The position numbers and the translations under genes are program-made. The notes under the pieces are model-generated. The model had not been told where the DNA came from and did no database searches. It saw nothing but the letters and a program-made list of their open reading frames with translations. Below are positions 41,918 to 51,322 of a stretch of DNA of 64,000 bases, piece after piece. Position 1 is the first letter of the stretch; every line of letters begins with the position of its first letter. Source of the stretch: DATFWC01 sp963777755 (GTDB lineage Bacteria > Pseudomonadota > Alphaproteobacteria > Rhizobiales > Xanthobacteraceae); contig CAVZSC010000001.1 in the NCBI GenBank assembly GCA_963777755.1, positions 248,001-312,000 of the forward strand, in the 5' to 3' direction.

Positions 41918-43201
41918 ATGACCAAGCTGACGCGTCGACGTTTCATCGCGCTCGCCGGGGCCTCCGGCGCTGCAGTCTCCAGCGTGCCGCTGTTCGCGCC
42001 GCGCGCGCTCGGGCAGGCGAAAGCGAAGCTCGTGGTGATCGGCGGCGGGCCGGGCGGCGGCACCGTCGCCCGCTACGTCAACAAGGAGACGGCTGGCGCG
42101 GTCGACGTGACGCTGGTCGAGCCGCAGCGGAATTTCACCACCTGCTTCTTCTCCAACATCTATGTCGGCGGGTTCCGCGACTTCAAATCGCTCACCCATA
42201 CCTACGACAAGGTGCGCGGCGAAGGCGTGAAGATCGCGCACGAGATGGCGTCGGCGATCGACCGCGACAAGCGCGAGGTCGTGCTCGCGAGCGGCCAGCG
42301 GCTCTCCTACGACCGCCTGGTGGTCGCGCCGGGTATCGACATCAAGTTCGACTCCGTGCCGGGTTACTCGGAAGCCGCCGCCGAGACGATGCCGCATGCG
42401 TGGAAGCCCGGGGCGCAGACCGAGCTCCTGGTGCGCAAGCTCAACGCCGTCAAGGACGGCGACACCATCGTGATGGTGTGCCCGCCCAATCCCTATCGCT
42501 GCCCGCCGGGCCCATATGAGCGCGTCTCCATGTTCGCGCACGTGCTCAAGTCCAAGGGCTTCAAGAACGCCAAGATCGTGGTGCTCGACCCGAAGCCGAA
42601 TTTCTCTAAGCAGCCGCTGTTCCAGGACGGCTGGGAGAAGCACTACCCGGGCATGGTGGAATGGCAGGACCCGAAGATGCACGGCGGCATCAAGGGCGTC
42701 GACCCGAGCGCCGGGGAGGTGAAGACCGATCTCGCCAACTACAAGGCGGCGCTCGCCAACATCATCCCGGCGCAGATGGCGGGCAAGATCGCGCGCGATG
42801 CCGGGTTTGCCGATCAGTCGGGCTTCTGCCCGATCGACCCCGACAACATGAAGTCGAAGATGGACGCCAACGTGTTCGTGGTCGGCGACGCGTGCATCCC
42901 CGGCGACATGCCGAAGTCGGCGTTCTCCGCCAACAGCCAGGCCAAGGTGGCGGCGATGGTGATCGGCGGCGAACTCGCCGGCAAGCGCACCTTCCCGGCG
43001 CGCTATTCCAACACCTGCTGGAGCCTGATCGCCACCGACGACGACGTGAAGATCGGCGGCACCTACGAGCCGGGCGACGGCAAGCTCAAGGCGGTCACCA
43101 CGTTCGTCAGCCAGAAGGGCGAGGCGGCCGACCTGCGCAAGCAGAACTATCGGGAATCGATCGACTGGTACAACGGCATCGTCGCCGACGTGTTCGGTTG
43201 A
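41918..43201 (+). CDS. fccB: Flavocytochrome c sulfide dehydrogenase, flavoprotein subunit
   Basis: 427 residues; oxidises sulfide to sulfur or polysulfide in the periplasm. A Tat leader (TRRRFIALAGASGAAVSSVPLFAP) is followed by the FAD motif VVIGGGPGGGTVARYV. The redox-active cysteines are probably Cys195 (YRCPPGPYER) and Cys367 (YSNTCWSLI), about the same spacing as in FccB. NVFVVGDACIPGDMPKSAFSANSQAK is the second FAD signature. Also named SoxF in sox clusters. It starts 13 bases after fccA. Confidence 0.93.
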   Translation: MTKLTRRRFIALAGASGAAVSSVPLFAPRALGQAKAKLVVIGGGPGGGTVARYVNKETAGAVDVTLVEPQRNFTTCFFSNIYVGGFRDFKSLTHTYDKVRGEGVKIAHEMASAIDRDKREVVLASGQRLSYDRLVVAPGIDIKFDSVPGYSEAAAETMPHAWKPGAQTELLVRKLNAVKDGDTIVMVCPPNPYRCPPGPYERVSMFAHVLKSKGFKNAKIVVLDPKPNFSKQPLFQDGWEKHYPGMVEWQDPKMHGGIKGVDPSAGEVKTDLANYKAALANIIPAQMAGKIARDAGFADQSGFCPIDPDNMKSKMDANVFVVGDACIPGDMPKSAFSANSQAKVAAMVIGGELAGKRTFPARYSNTCWSLIATDDDVKIGGTYEPGDGKLKAVTTFVSQKGEAADLRKQNYRESIDWYNGIVADVFG

Positions 43202-43340
43202 TCGACGAGTTCCCTCCCGCCGCGAGCTTTTCGTGAGCGACGGGAGGGGCGGGGTGAGGGCGTTCGGGCCCTGAACCGGAACAACCCCCACTCCAGGGAA
43301 GCTCGCATCGGTTTTTCCGATGCGGGCTTCTGTCATTTCT

Positions 43341-43410
43341 GCGAACGGCGAGTAGCGAATAGGGAGAGATTTCGCTATCCCTACTCGCCATTCACTACTC
43401 GCTATTCGCC
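43341..43410. repeat. Heptad repeat array, CTACTCG/CTATTCG/CCATTCA units, in inverted halves
   Basis: From 43381 the sequence reads in seven-base steps: CTACTCG, CCATTCA, CTACTCG, CTATTCG. The left half (43341-43365) carries the same heptads inverted (CGAACGG, CGAGTAG, CGAATAG). The whole can fold on itself. It lies just before the gene at 43428. Confidence 0.65.
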
Positions 43411-43427
43411 CAACATATCAGGATCCC

Positions 43428-44414
43428 ATGGCCAAGCTCAACCTGTCGATCGCCGTCGGCGATTACGACCGCACCCGCCCGCTGATCGACGGCACCGTCC
43501 AGATCGACGGCGTCGACCCGGTCTATATGACGCTGTCGCCGGAGGAGATCTTCTTCCGCGCCTTCCGCAATGCCGAGTTCGACGTGTGCGAGCTGTCGCT
43601 GTCGAGCTCGACGGTGAAGACCGCGCAGGGCGGCTTCGCCTATGTGGGCGTGCCGGCGTTCGTGTCACGCGCCTTCCGCCATACCTCGATCTACGTGCGC
43701 ACCGACCGCATCAAGAAGCCGGAGGACCTTCGGGGCAAGAAGGTCGGCGTTCCGGAATACCAGCTCACCGCCAATGTGTGGGCGCGCGCCATCCTGGAGG
43801 ACGATTACGGTGTCAAGCCCGCCGACATCCACTGGATCCGCGCCGGCATCGAGGAGCCGGGCCGGCCGGAGAAGATCACCCTCAACCTGCCGCCGGACGT
43901 GCGGCTGGAGAACGGGCCGGAGGGCTCGACCATCTCGCAACTGCTCGCCGACGGGGCGATCGATGGCTTCATCGCGCCGCGCCCGCCCACCATGGCGGGG
44001 CGGCATCCGCATATCGGCTGGCTGTTCCCGGATCCGATCGCGGCGGGGAAGGATTACTTCAAGCGCACCGGCATCTTCCCGATCATGCACATGACCGGGG
44101 TGCGAAGCGAGCTCGCCGAGCGCCACCCGTGGCTTCCCGCCGCGATCTTCAAGGCGTTCGAGGAGGCCAAGGCGGTGGCGATGGAGAAGCTGAGCGACAC
44201 CTCCGCCACCAAGGTGACGCTGCCGTTCGTCGAGGAGCAGCTCGCCGCCGCGCGCGCCCTGATGGGGGAGGATTTCTGGTCGTACGGGATCGAGCCGAAC
44301 CGCAAGACGCTGGAGACCTTCATGCGCCATCACCATGCGCAAGGCCTATCGCCGCGGTTGGTGAAGGTGGAGGAGCTGTTCCACCCCTCGACCTTCGAGA
44401 CGTTCACGGTGTGA
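43428..44414 (+). CDS. 4,5-dihydroxyphthalate decarboxylase-like / substrate-binding-fold protein
   Basis: 328 residues of the periplasmic-binding-protein fold, cytoplasmic (no signal peptide). Wording such as GDYDRTRPLIDGTVQIDGVDP, SLSSSTVKTAQGG, YVGVPAFVSRAFRHTSIYV, LRGKKVGVPEYQLTANVWARAILEDDYGV, and the end PNRKTLETFMRHHHAQGLSPRLVKVEELFHPSTFE matches proteins labelled 4,5-dihydroxyphthalate decarboxylase. Many such proteins are probably decarboxylases or binding proteins of unknown ligand. It follows fccB by 226 bases and may be independent of it. Confidence 0.75.
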   Translation: MAKLNLSIAVGDYDRTRPLIDGTVQIDGVDPVYMTLSPEEIFFRAFRNAEFDVCELSLSSSTVKTAQGGFAYVGVPAFVSRAFRHTSIYVRTDRIKKPEDLRGKKVGVPEYQLTANVWARAILEDDYGVKPADIHWIRAGIEEPGRPEKITLNLPPDVRLENGPEGSTISQLLADGAIDGFIAPRPPTMAGRHPHIGWLFPDPIAAGKDYFKRTGIFPIMHMTGVRSELAERHPWLPAAIFKAFEEAKAVAMEKLSDTSATKVTLPFVEEQLAAARALMGEDFWSYGIEPNRKTLETFMRHHHAQGLSPRLVKVEELFHPSTFETFTV

Positions 44415-44440
44415 GCGGCCCGCTCGGCATTGCAGATTGC

Positions 44441-44538
44441 GTAGGGGCGACCCTTGGGGCGACCCTTGTGGTCGCCCACAGCCGCGCCGAGAATGCGGCG
44501 GTCGCGCAGCGCGCGCGCGCCAAGAGGGCGACCACAAG
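44441..44538. repeat. GTAGGGGCG-family palindromic repeat, left part interrupted by IS
   Basis: Left arm 44441-44477, with an internal duplication of GGGGCGACCCTT, then a GC-rich spacer, then the first half of the inverted right arm (44526-44538), cut by the IS element. The rest of the right arm is at 46117-46128. Same family as 33254-33317. Confidence 0.75.
44535..44538. repeat. Left target-site duplication CAAG of the IS1182 element
   Basis: CAAG here and at 46113-46116 flank the element directly. Joining the two flanks with one CAAG rebuilds the uninterrupted 25-base repeat arm seen at 33254-33278. Confidence 0.75.
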
Positions 44539-46112
44539 GAGGCTGTGTGAGAACTCGCGGGGCGCGGGTTTAAACGGGTCCTCACAGGTCTGGGCGAGGC
44601 GCGACGGTGCCCGCCTCAGGCTAGGGCGAGCCGGCGGAGCAGTTCGCCGGCTCCGAGGGCCGCAATTGCTCGCTTCAGATTGAAGGCGATGATGCTCAGG
44701 TCCATTTCGGCCGTCACGGCCTTGAGCCCTCGACATAGGAAGCGCGGCATCCCCATCATCGCCTTGATGATCCCGAAGGGATGCTCGGCCAGCGCCCCGC
44801 GTCGTTTCATGATGCCCGGGCGCGTCTTCATCCGCGCCGCCAAGCGATCGAGGACCTCCTCGTAGTAGTGGCGCGTCACCCATCGCCTCTTGGCCTTGGT
44901 GCAGCGCGACTTCAGCGCGCAACCCGCGCAGTTTACCCCCACATAGTTGCTGGCCTGCTTCTTGTCCGATGCGCTGTGGAACCGCAGGATCTCACCCGCC
45001 GGGCAGCGGTAGCGGTCATGCTCCGGCTCGTAGACGAACCGCGATTTCGGGAAGAAGTCACCCTTGGTGTTGGTCGAACGCGGATGCGGCACGAACGGGG
45101 TGATCCCGGCGTCCTCACAGTGCTTGATCTGCTCGGCATCGGCATAACCGGAATCAGCTGCCACCTGCAGCGTCTCGCAATCGAGCGCCTCTTTCGCCGC
45201 CTGTGCCACCGGCGCCAGTTGGTTCTGGTCCGACACGTCCTGCGTCACCGCGTGATGCGCAATCAGCCCATGACGATCGTCCACCGCGATCTGCACATTA
45301 TAGCCCACCACGCTGCCGCCCCCGGCCTTGCGCATCAATTGCGAGTCTGGATCACTAAGCGTGACCTGGGTGAGCTCCATCGCACCCATCAATTCCAGCG
45401 CTTGCGCCACATCGGCACGGCGCTCTTGTAAGAGCGCAAGCGCCGCTCGCGTATCGCCGGGCGCGATCTCCTCCGATCCTTCGTCAGCATCGGCCGAATC
45501 CAGCACCGCCAGATATGCCCCAATCCGCTCATCCAGCCGCTTCGCTTCCTGCTCGATCTGCGCCACCGTATAGGCACGCTGCGGACTGTTCTGCGCCGCA
45601 AATTTCGACCCGTCGATCGCCACCAGTTCCGCCCCGAACAAACCCTGCCCACGGCAGAACTGCACAAACCACCGGCACACCCGCCCAATCGCTTTCCGAT
45701 TGTCCCGCCGGAAATCGGCAATCGTCTTGAAGTCCGGCGCCAGCTTGTTCAAAAGCCACAGCACTTCAATGTTGCGCCGGCACTCCCGCTCCAATTGCCG
45801 GCTCGAACGTACCTGGTGAAGGTACCCGTACACATAAAGCTTCAGCAAATCCGCCGGATCATAGGGCGGCCGACCCTTCGAAAGCGGTGCTGACTTCGTG
45901 AACTCCAGCAGCCCGAGGTCCAGGCGGTTCACGAACAAGTCCACCACCCGCACCTGCGCGTCCGCCGTGATCAGATCGTCCAGCCGCTCCGGAAACAGCG
46001 TCGCCTGATCGCGCGACACCCCTTCAACATACCCTGCCATCGCGAATCTCCGTCGTTGCGGAGATTCTCTAATATTCGAGTCAGTAGGGGAATCGCATTT
46101 TCACACAGCCTC
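44539..46112 (-). mobile_element. IS1182-family insertion sequence, 1574 bp
   Basis: Terminal inverted repeats begin GAGGCTGTGTGA at both ends (44539-44550 and, inverted, 46101-46112). One transposase gene on the minus strand fills the element. The 4-bp duplication CAAG and the rebuilt empty target site support the exact borders. The element is apparently intact. Confidence 0.88.
44616..46040 (-). CDS. IS1182-family transposase
   Basis: 474-residue DDE transposase, full length. The N-terminal part reads SRDQATLFPERLDDLITADAQVRVVDLFVNRLDL and GRPPYDPADLLKLYVYGYLHQVRSSRQLERECRRNIEV, the conserved IS1182 head. The DDE core includes LVAIDGSKFAAQNS, AADSGYADAEQIKHCEDAGI and, near the end, RGALAEHPFGIIKAMMGMPRFLCRGL with the catalytic Glu. 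A zinc-finger-like cysteine set (CPAG, NCAGCALKSRC) lies before the last block. Confidence 0.93.
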   Translation of the reverse strand: MAGYVEGVSRDQATLFPERLDDLITADAQVRVVDLFVNRLDLGLLEFTKSAPLSKGRPPYDPADLLKLYVYGYLHQVRSSRQLERECRRNIEVLWLLNKLAPDFKTIADFRRDNRKAIGRVCRWFVQFCRGQGLFGAELVAIDGSKFAAQNSPQRAYTVAQIEQEAKRLDERIGAYLAVLDSADADEGSEEIAPGDTRAALALLQERRADVAQALELMGAMELTQVTLSDPDSQLMRKAGGGSVVGYNVQIAVDDRHGLIAHHAVTQDVSDQNQLAPVAQAAKEALDCETLQVAADSGYADAEQIKHCEDAGITPFVPHPRSTNTKGDFFPKSRFVYEPEHDRYRCPAGEILRFHSASDKKQASNYVGVNCAGCALKSRCTKAKRRWVTRHYYEEVLDRLAARMKTRPGIMKRRGALAEHPFGIIKAMMGMPRFLCRGLKAVTAEMDLSIIAFNLKRAIAALGAGELLRRLALA

Positions 46113-46116
46113 CAAG
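46113..46116. repeat. Right target-site duplication CAAG of the IS1182 element
   Basis: Pairs with 44535-44538. It is followed by GGTCGCCCCTAC (46117-46128), the outer half of the interrupted palindromic repeat. Confidence 0.75.
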
Positions 46117-46194
46117 GGTCGCCCCTACTCTTGCGCCAAACGACTCGTAAGCGCAGCCTGCAGGGTCGTGACGGTTCTGATGTGGGAGGGACGC

Positions 46195-47172
46195 ATGCTG
46201 CCACGCGTGACCGCGACGGGTCTGTCCGTCTTGTCGGCGTTGCTCGTCTTCGCAACACCTGCCCTCGCGCAAACCGCCTTTCCCACCCGCGCGGTGAAAT
46301 TCGTCATCCCGTTCCCGCCGGGCGGCATCAACGACGTGCTCGCCCGCATCATGGCCGAAAAACTGCACGCGCGGTGGGGCCAGCCGGTGGTGATCGAGAA
46401 CAAGACCGGCGCGGGTGGCAACATCGGCGCCGACCTCGCCGCCCAGTCGCCGCCCGACGGTTATACGCTGCTGCTGTCGCCGCCCGGGCCGCTCGCCATC
46501 AATCACAGCCTCTACCGGCAGCTCTCCTACAAGCCGGAGGAGTTCGTGCCGATCACCACCGTGGGCAAGGTCGCGAACCTCGTCATCGTGCGCAAGGAGC
46601 TACCCGCGAGCTCGTTGCACGAGCTCGTTCGACACGTGAAGGCCAACCCCGGCAAGGTGGTGTTCGGCAGCCAGGGCAACGGCGCGACCCCGCACCTGAC
46701 CGGCAACATGTTCATGCGCCTGACCGGCACGACCATGGTGCACGTTCCCTATCGGGGCGAGACGCTGGTGCTGCAGGACATGCTGGGCGGCCACGTCGAT
46801 GTGTTCTTCGGCAACGTCTCGGCGGCGCTGGCGCTGTGGCGCGACCACAAGGTCAAGGTGCTCGCCGTCACCGACACCGCCCGCGCCGCCGTGATGCCCG
46901 ACGTGCCGACCACGGCGGAAGCCGGCATGCCGGAGCTCGTCTCGTTCGGCTGGTTCGCGCTGGTCGCGCCGCCCCGCACGCCGCCCGCGCTGCAGAACGA
47001 GATTGCCGGGGCCGCGATCGAGGTGCTGAAGATGCCCGACGTGCAGGCGAAGTTCCGCGCGCTGTCGGTCGAGCCCCTGCCGGCGACGCCAGCCGAGACG
47101 GCAGCTTTCATGAAGGACGAGGCGCGCCGCTGGGGCGACATCATCCGCCAGACCGGCGTAGTGGTGGAGTGA
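46195..47172 (+). CDS. Tripartite tricarboxylate transporter substrate-binding protein (TctC/Bug family)
   Basis: 325-residue periplasmic binding protein. The signal peptide (TATGLSVLSALLVFATPALAQ) is followed by the family start FPTRAVKFVIPFPPGGINDVLARIMAEKL. Further landmarks are VVIENKTGAGGNIGADLAAQSPPDGYTLLL, HVPYRGETLVLQDMLGGHVDVFFGN and LAVTDTARAAVMPDVPTTAEAG. ATG 46195 has GGGAGG upstream. No TctA/TctB membrane subunits are adjacent. Its last 32 bases overlap, tail to tail, with the hydrolase gene. Confidence 0.9.
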   Translation: MLPRVTATGLSVLSALLVFATPALAQTAFPTRAVKFVIPFPPGGINDVLARIMAEKLHARWGQPVVIENKTGAGGNIGADLAAQSPPDGYTLLLSPPGPLAINHSLYRQLSYKPEEFVPITTVGKVANLVIVRKELPASSLHELVRHVKANPGKVVFGSQGNGATPHLTGNMFMRLTGTTMVHVPYRGETLVLQDMLGGHVDVFFGNVSAALALWRDHKVKVLAVTDTARAAVMPDVPTTAEAGMPELVSFGWFALVAPPRTPPALQNEIAGAAIEVLKMPDVQAKFRALSVEPLPATPAETAAFMKDEARRWGDIIRQTGVVVE

Positions 47173-47944
47173 GTTGATTGGCGTCGAGGAATTGCGTGAA
47201 CGCCGCGAGAAACGCCTCCGGCTGTTCCTCGAACGGCGCGTGGGCGGCACGCGGCAGCACGACGAGCCTCGCTTGCGGCACGAGGGCCCGATAGGCCTCG
47301 CCGAAGGCGGGAGGAACCAGGCCGTCGTTCTCGCCCCAGACGAGGAGCGTCGGCACGTCGACCCGATGCAGCCATTTCGCCAGGTCGGGATTGCGGAAGT
47401 CCGGATAGCCGAGCCTTACCACGGTAGAGCGGTTGCGGACGAGGGCGCGGACGTCGGCCCGCGCCAGGGCTTCGATGCGCGCGCGCACGCGCTCGGGATC
47501 GAAATAGAAGCGGCGCGCATTCTCCTCTGCCGTCATGCGGAATACGTCGTCGATCGGGCGGCCGTTGGCGGAAATCCCGACTGCCGCCACGAGGGTAAGG
47601 CTCGCAAGATGCGCGGTGCTGCGGATCGCGAGCTCGGATGCGATCCAGCCGCCGAGCGACGTGCCGATCAGATGCACACTCTCGAGCCCGAGCGCCTGCA
47701 TCAGGTCGAGGTAGAAATACCCAAGGTCGCTAGGGCGATCGAGCCAAGGCGGATCGTCGGACAGCCCGAACCCGGGATGCTCCGGCACCAGCACGTCGAA
47801 ATCCCGCGACAGTGCTTCGAGGAACGGCAGCCATCCGGTATGACCGCTGGCGCCGTGGAGAAAGAGGAGCGGCGGTCCGCTGCCGCCGCGCAGCATGCGG
47901 ATGCGGGTGCCGTGCACCGTGATGAACTGCTCGACTTGCGTCAT
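47141..47944 (-). CDS. Alpha/beta-fold hydrolase
   Basis: 267 residues. An oxyanion-hole motif FLHGASGHTGW, the nucleophile Ser96 in IGTSLGGWIASE, an acidic residue in WGENDGLVPP and a His in LPRAAHAPFEEQPE complete the triad. The fold resembles meta-cleavage product hydrolases and similar esterases; the substrate is unknown. It lies just downstream of a NitT/TauT-type ABC transporter on the same strand and probably belongs to that operon. Confidence 0.85.
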   Translation of the reverse strand: MTQVEQFITVHGTRIRMLRGGSGPPLLFLHGASGHTGWLPFLEALSRDFDVLVPEHPGFGLSDDPPWLDRPSDLGYFYLDLMQALGLESVHLIGTSLGGWIASELAIRSTAHLASLTLVAAVGISANGRPIDDVFRMTAEENARRFYFDPERVRARIEALARADVRALVRNRSTVVRLGYPDFRNPDLAKWLHRVDVPTLLVWGENDGLVPPAFGEAYRALVPQARLVVLPRAAHAPFEEQPEAFLAAFTQFLDANQLTPPLRRSGG

Positions 47945-47975
47945 GCGCGGCCTCGGCCGTCCGACCGGCGGGCGC

Positions 47976-48836
47976 TCACGCCACGCTCGTCTGCCCGACG
48001 TAGCGCGACATCGTCAGGCCGACGAGCCAGCGGAACACCCGGTCGGTGAGGAAGCCGAGCGCGCTGATCGCCGCGAGGGCGACGAAGATGCGGTTGGTCT
48101 GCAGCAGCATGCCGGATTGCTGCAGCAGGAAGCCGAGGCCGAAGTCGGCCGCGAGCATTTCCGCCGGGATGATCGCCATGAACGACGACGCCATCGCGAC
48201 CCGCATTCCGGTGACGATATAGGGCGCGGCCGAGGGCACCACGACCAGCGCGAATATCTGCAGCCGGCTCGCGCCGAGGCACTGCGCGGCGCGCTGGCGC
48301 GCGACCGGCGTGCGGATCACCCCGGCCACCGTGTTGATGAGGACGAAGAAGAAGGTGCCCCAGAAGATGAGGAAATATTTCGAGGTCTCGCCGATGCCGA
48401 ACCAGATCACGGCGATCGGGATCATGGCGGTCGGCGACAGGTAGCGCAGGACTTCGATCACCGGGTCGAGCAGCTCGTTGACGATGCGCAGGCGGCCCAT
48501 GAGGACGCCGATGATCACCGCAAGCACCGTGCCGAGAATGAAGCCGACGAGGATACGCAACAGGCTGATGGCGACATGCCGGGCGATCTCGCCCGAGCCG
48601 AGCATGGGGATCGCGGTCTCCACCACGGTGAGGGGAGGCGGCACCAGGTGGCGATTGAACACCGTCCCCGACAGGAGCTGCCACACGGCGAGGACGATGA
48701 GGATCGACAACACCGGCATGGCGAAGCGGCGGATGACGGGCGCCCGGCGACGCAGGAATCCCGGGCGGTGCGCGGCGTGCTGGATCCGCGGCGGCGCCTT
48801 GCCGGCGAGCGCGGAGGCGTGCGGTTGTCCGCTCAT
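47976..48836 (-). CDS. ABC transporter permease, NitT/TauT type
   Basis: 286-residue inner-membrane permease. After a basic N-terminus comes VIRRFAMPVLSILIVLAVWQLLSG, then several helices and the BPD_transp_1 coupling loop (QCLGASRLQIFALVVVPSAAPYIVTGMRVAMASSFMAIIPAEMLA). It resembles SsuC/TauC. It lies 12 bases after the ATPase gene and serves with the binding protein at 49681-50691. Substrate unknown; aliphatic or aromatic compounds are common for the group. Confidence 0.88.
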   Translation of the reverse strand: MSGQPHASALAGKAPPRIQHAAHRPGFLRRRAPVIRRFAMPVLSILIVLAVWQLLSGTVFNRHLVPPPLTVVETAIPMLGSGEIARHVAISLLRILVGFILGTVLAVIIGVLMGRLRIVNELLDPVIEVLRYLSPTAMIPIAVIWFGIGETSKYFLIFWGTFFFVLINTVAGVIRTPVARQRAAQCLGASRLQIFALVVVPSAAPYIVTGMRVAMASSFMAIIPAEMLAADFGLGFLLQQSGMLLQTNRIFVALAAISALGFLTDRVFRWLVGLTMSRYVGQTSVA

Positions 48837-48848
48837 TTCAGTTCCTGT

Positions 48849-49628
<780 letters not shown>

Positions 49629-49680
49629 GGGCTCAACCCCATATGGCTCGTGCCCGACATCCTACACGACGCGCGCCATC

Positions 49681-50691
49681 TCAACAGGGGGGCGGCGGCT
49701 CCGTCACCAGCTTGGGATCGATTGCCTTCAGGCCTTCCGTCCAGACGAAGTCCTTCAGGTCGAACTTGTCCTTGAGCAGGCCCTCCTGCCGCATCCACGC
49801 GGCCATGCTGCAGTAGTCCTTCCAGGTGATGTCATTCAGCGTGATCATGCGGACGTTGGTCTTCCAGGTGGCCTGGACGACCGGCTCCTCCATGCTGAAC
49901 TTCTCCTTGCCGTAGGCCAGGACCGACGGGAAGTCGCGCTCGGCGACCTCCTTGCCCTTGAGGGCGGCGCGCAGATAGGCGGTCGCCTTCTTGGCGTTCT
50001 CCGGTTTTGCCAGCCATTCGGGACGCGCGGCCGCGATGATGTAGCCGGGGATGAAGCCCTGCGCGTCGGACATGTTGTAGACCTTGTCGGGACAGATCTC
50101 GACCGCCTTGTCGTTGTGCGGCTGCCAGTAGAAGAAGGCGTCGATGTCGCCGCGGCACAGCGCCGCCGGCATCACCGTCCCGTCGAGATTCTTCACCGTC
50201 ACGTCCTTGGCGGTCATGCCGTTCTTGGTCAGGTACTCCGACATGAACCAGTCCACCGTGGAGCCCACCCGGATGGCGATCGTCTTGCCCTTGAGGTCTT
50301 GCGGATTCCGGATGGTCTTGTTGGCGGTGAGCCAATAGCCTTTCGGGTCGCGGGCGAGCGCCGCGATCAGCCGGTAGTTGCCTTTCTCCGCCAACCAGTA
50401 GTTCACCCCCGGCAAATCGCCGCCCATCAGGATGTCGCCCTCGCCGGTCCGGTAGGTCTGCATCGCCGTGGTGCCGGACGGCCAGAACCGGAACGTGACG
50501 TCGAGGCCCTCGGCCTTGAAGAAGCCCTTGGCGTCGGCCATCCAGATCGCATCGTAGTGCGGAATGGGCTGGCTGAAGACCAGGAGCTTTTCGGCACCCG
50601 AGGCGCTGCCCGCGGCGGCCAGCATGATCGCTGCCGCACCGAGCAAGCCGGACCGCGAGAACAAAGGAAAGCGCGTCGTCAGTTCGATCAT
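49681..50691 (-). CDS. ABC transporter substrate-binding protein, NitT/TauT type
   Basis: 336 residues with a Sec signal (GLLGAAAIMLAAAGSASGA). The SsuA-like fold shows IPHYDAIWMADAKGFFKAEGLDVTFRFWPSGTTAMQTYRTGEGDILMGGDLPGVNYWLAEKGNYRLIAALARD, and then LKGKTIAIRVGSTVDWFMSEYLTKNG. It begins the transporter operon (binding protein, ATPase, permease, hydrolase). The ligand is not evident. Confidence 0.9.
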   Translation of the reverse strand: MIELTTRFPLFSRSGLLGAAAIMLAAAGSASGAEKLLVFSQPIPHYDAIWMADAKGFFKAEGLDVTFRFWPSGTTAMQTYRTGEGDILMGGDLPGVNYWLAEKGNYRLIAALARDPKGYWLTANKTIRNPQDLKGKTIAIRVGSTVDWFMSEYLTKNGMTAKDVTVKNLDGTVMPAALCRGDIDAFFYWQPHNDKAVEICPDKVYNMSDAQGFIPGYIIAAARPEWLAKPENAKKATAYLRAALKGKEVAERDFPSVLAYGKEKFSMEEPVVQATWKTNVRMITLNDITWKDYCSMAAWMRQEGLLKDKFDLKDFVWTEGLKAIDPKLVTEPPPPC

Positions 50692-50783
50692 GGCGTGTCT
50701 CCCCTCCAGCCTGCGACCCGCAGGCGATCGTCCGCATGCGTACGCCTTGCGAAGAACGTGGCCTTGCGAAGTTCGTGCCAGCC

Positions 50784-51185
50784 TCAGCCGGGCTGGACCA
50801 TCTTCCAGTACGTATCCTTGCGATGGATGAGTCCGTCCTTGAACTCGTAAAGGTCGCATCCCTTGTAGTTGAGCGTCGTGCCGTCCTTGGCCTTGCCGGT
50901 CACCATCCACACGGTGACGGCGCGATCGCCGAGGAAATATTCGTCCAACCGTTCCCAATGCATGTCGGGAATGACCTTGAAGCGGTCGGCCAGGACCTTG
51001 CGCACCGCGGCCTTGCCGCTCACCGTGCGGCCGACCGGCTCCGGTCCGCTGGCCATGTAGAAGATGCAGTCGTCGGTGAACAGCGCCATGATCCGGTCGA
51101 CATCGCGGCTGTTGAACGCCTGCGAGATTTCCTTGAGCAGCGCGTGGTTCACCTCGCGCTTCGGATTGGCTGCCACGTCGTTCAC
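50784..51185 (-). CDS. NTF2-like / SnoaL-like domain protein
   Basis: 133-residue single-domain cone-fold protein: LLKEISQAFNSRDVDRIMALFTDDCIFYMASGP, RFKVIPDMHWERLDEYFLGDRAVTVWMVTGKAKDG, and YEFKDGLIHRKDTYWKMVQPG. Such proteins act as isomerases, cyclases or hydratases, or as binding modules. GTG 51185 with GGGAG upstream is the best start. It is divergent from the GntR gene and leads into the ABC transporter genes, so it may belong to the same regulated catabolic cluster. Confidence 0.82.
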   Translation of the reverse strand: MNDVAANPKREVNHALLKEISQAFNSRDVDRIMALFTDDCIFYMASGPEPVGRTVSGKAAVRKVLADRFKVIPDMHWERLDEYFLGDRAVTVWMVTGKAKDGTTLNYKGCDLYEFKDGLIHRKDTYWKMVQPG

Positions 51186-51273
51186 AGTTCGGCTCCCGAT
51201 TGCCTGCAGGCGAGAATTGCGTGCGCCGCGCGGCACGCCCGCTTTCCGGTTTGACCGCGCCCCTGCCAGGACG

Positions 51274-51289
51274 GTATCGTCTTGGATAC
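51274..51289. promoter_or_regulatory. GntR operator candidate GTATC-N6-GATAC
   Basis: Five-base dyad in the divergent interval between the NTF2-like gene and the GntR gene, 34 bases before the latter, followed by the ATAC repeat GATACAGAATACAA. FCD-type GntR proteins often bind short ATAC/GTAT dyads. Support is positional. Confidence 0.35.
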
Positions 51290-51322
51290 AGAATACAACA
51301 ACCGCATAAAATATCCATCACG

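Noticed and set aside
43341..43410. CRISPR-like repeat array
   Set aside because: Units are seven bases without spacers, unlike CRISPR repeats, and no cas gene is in the window.
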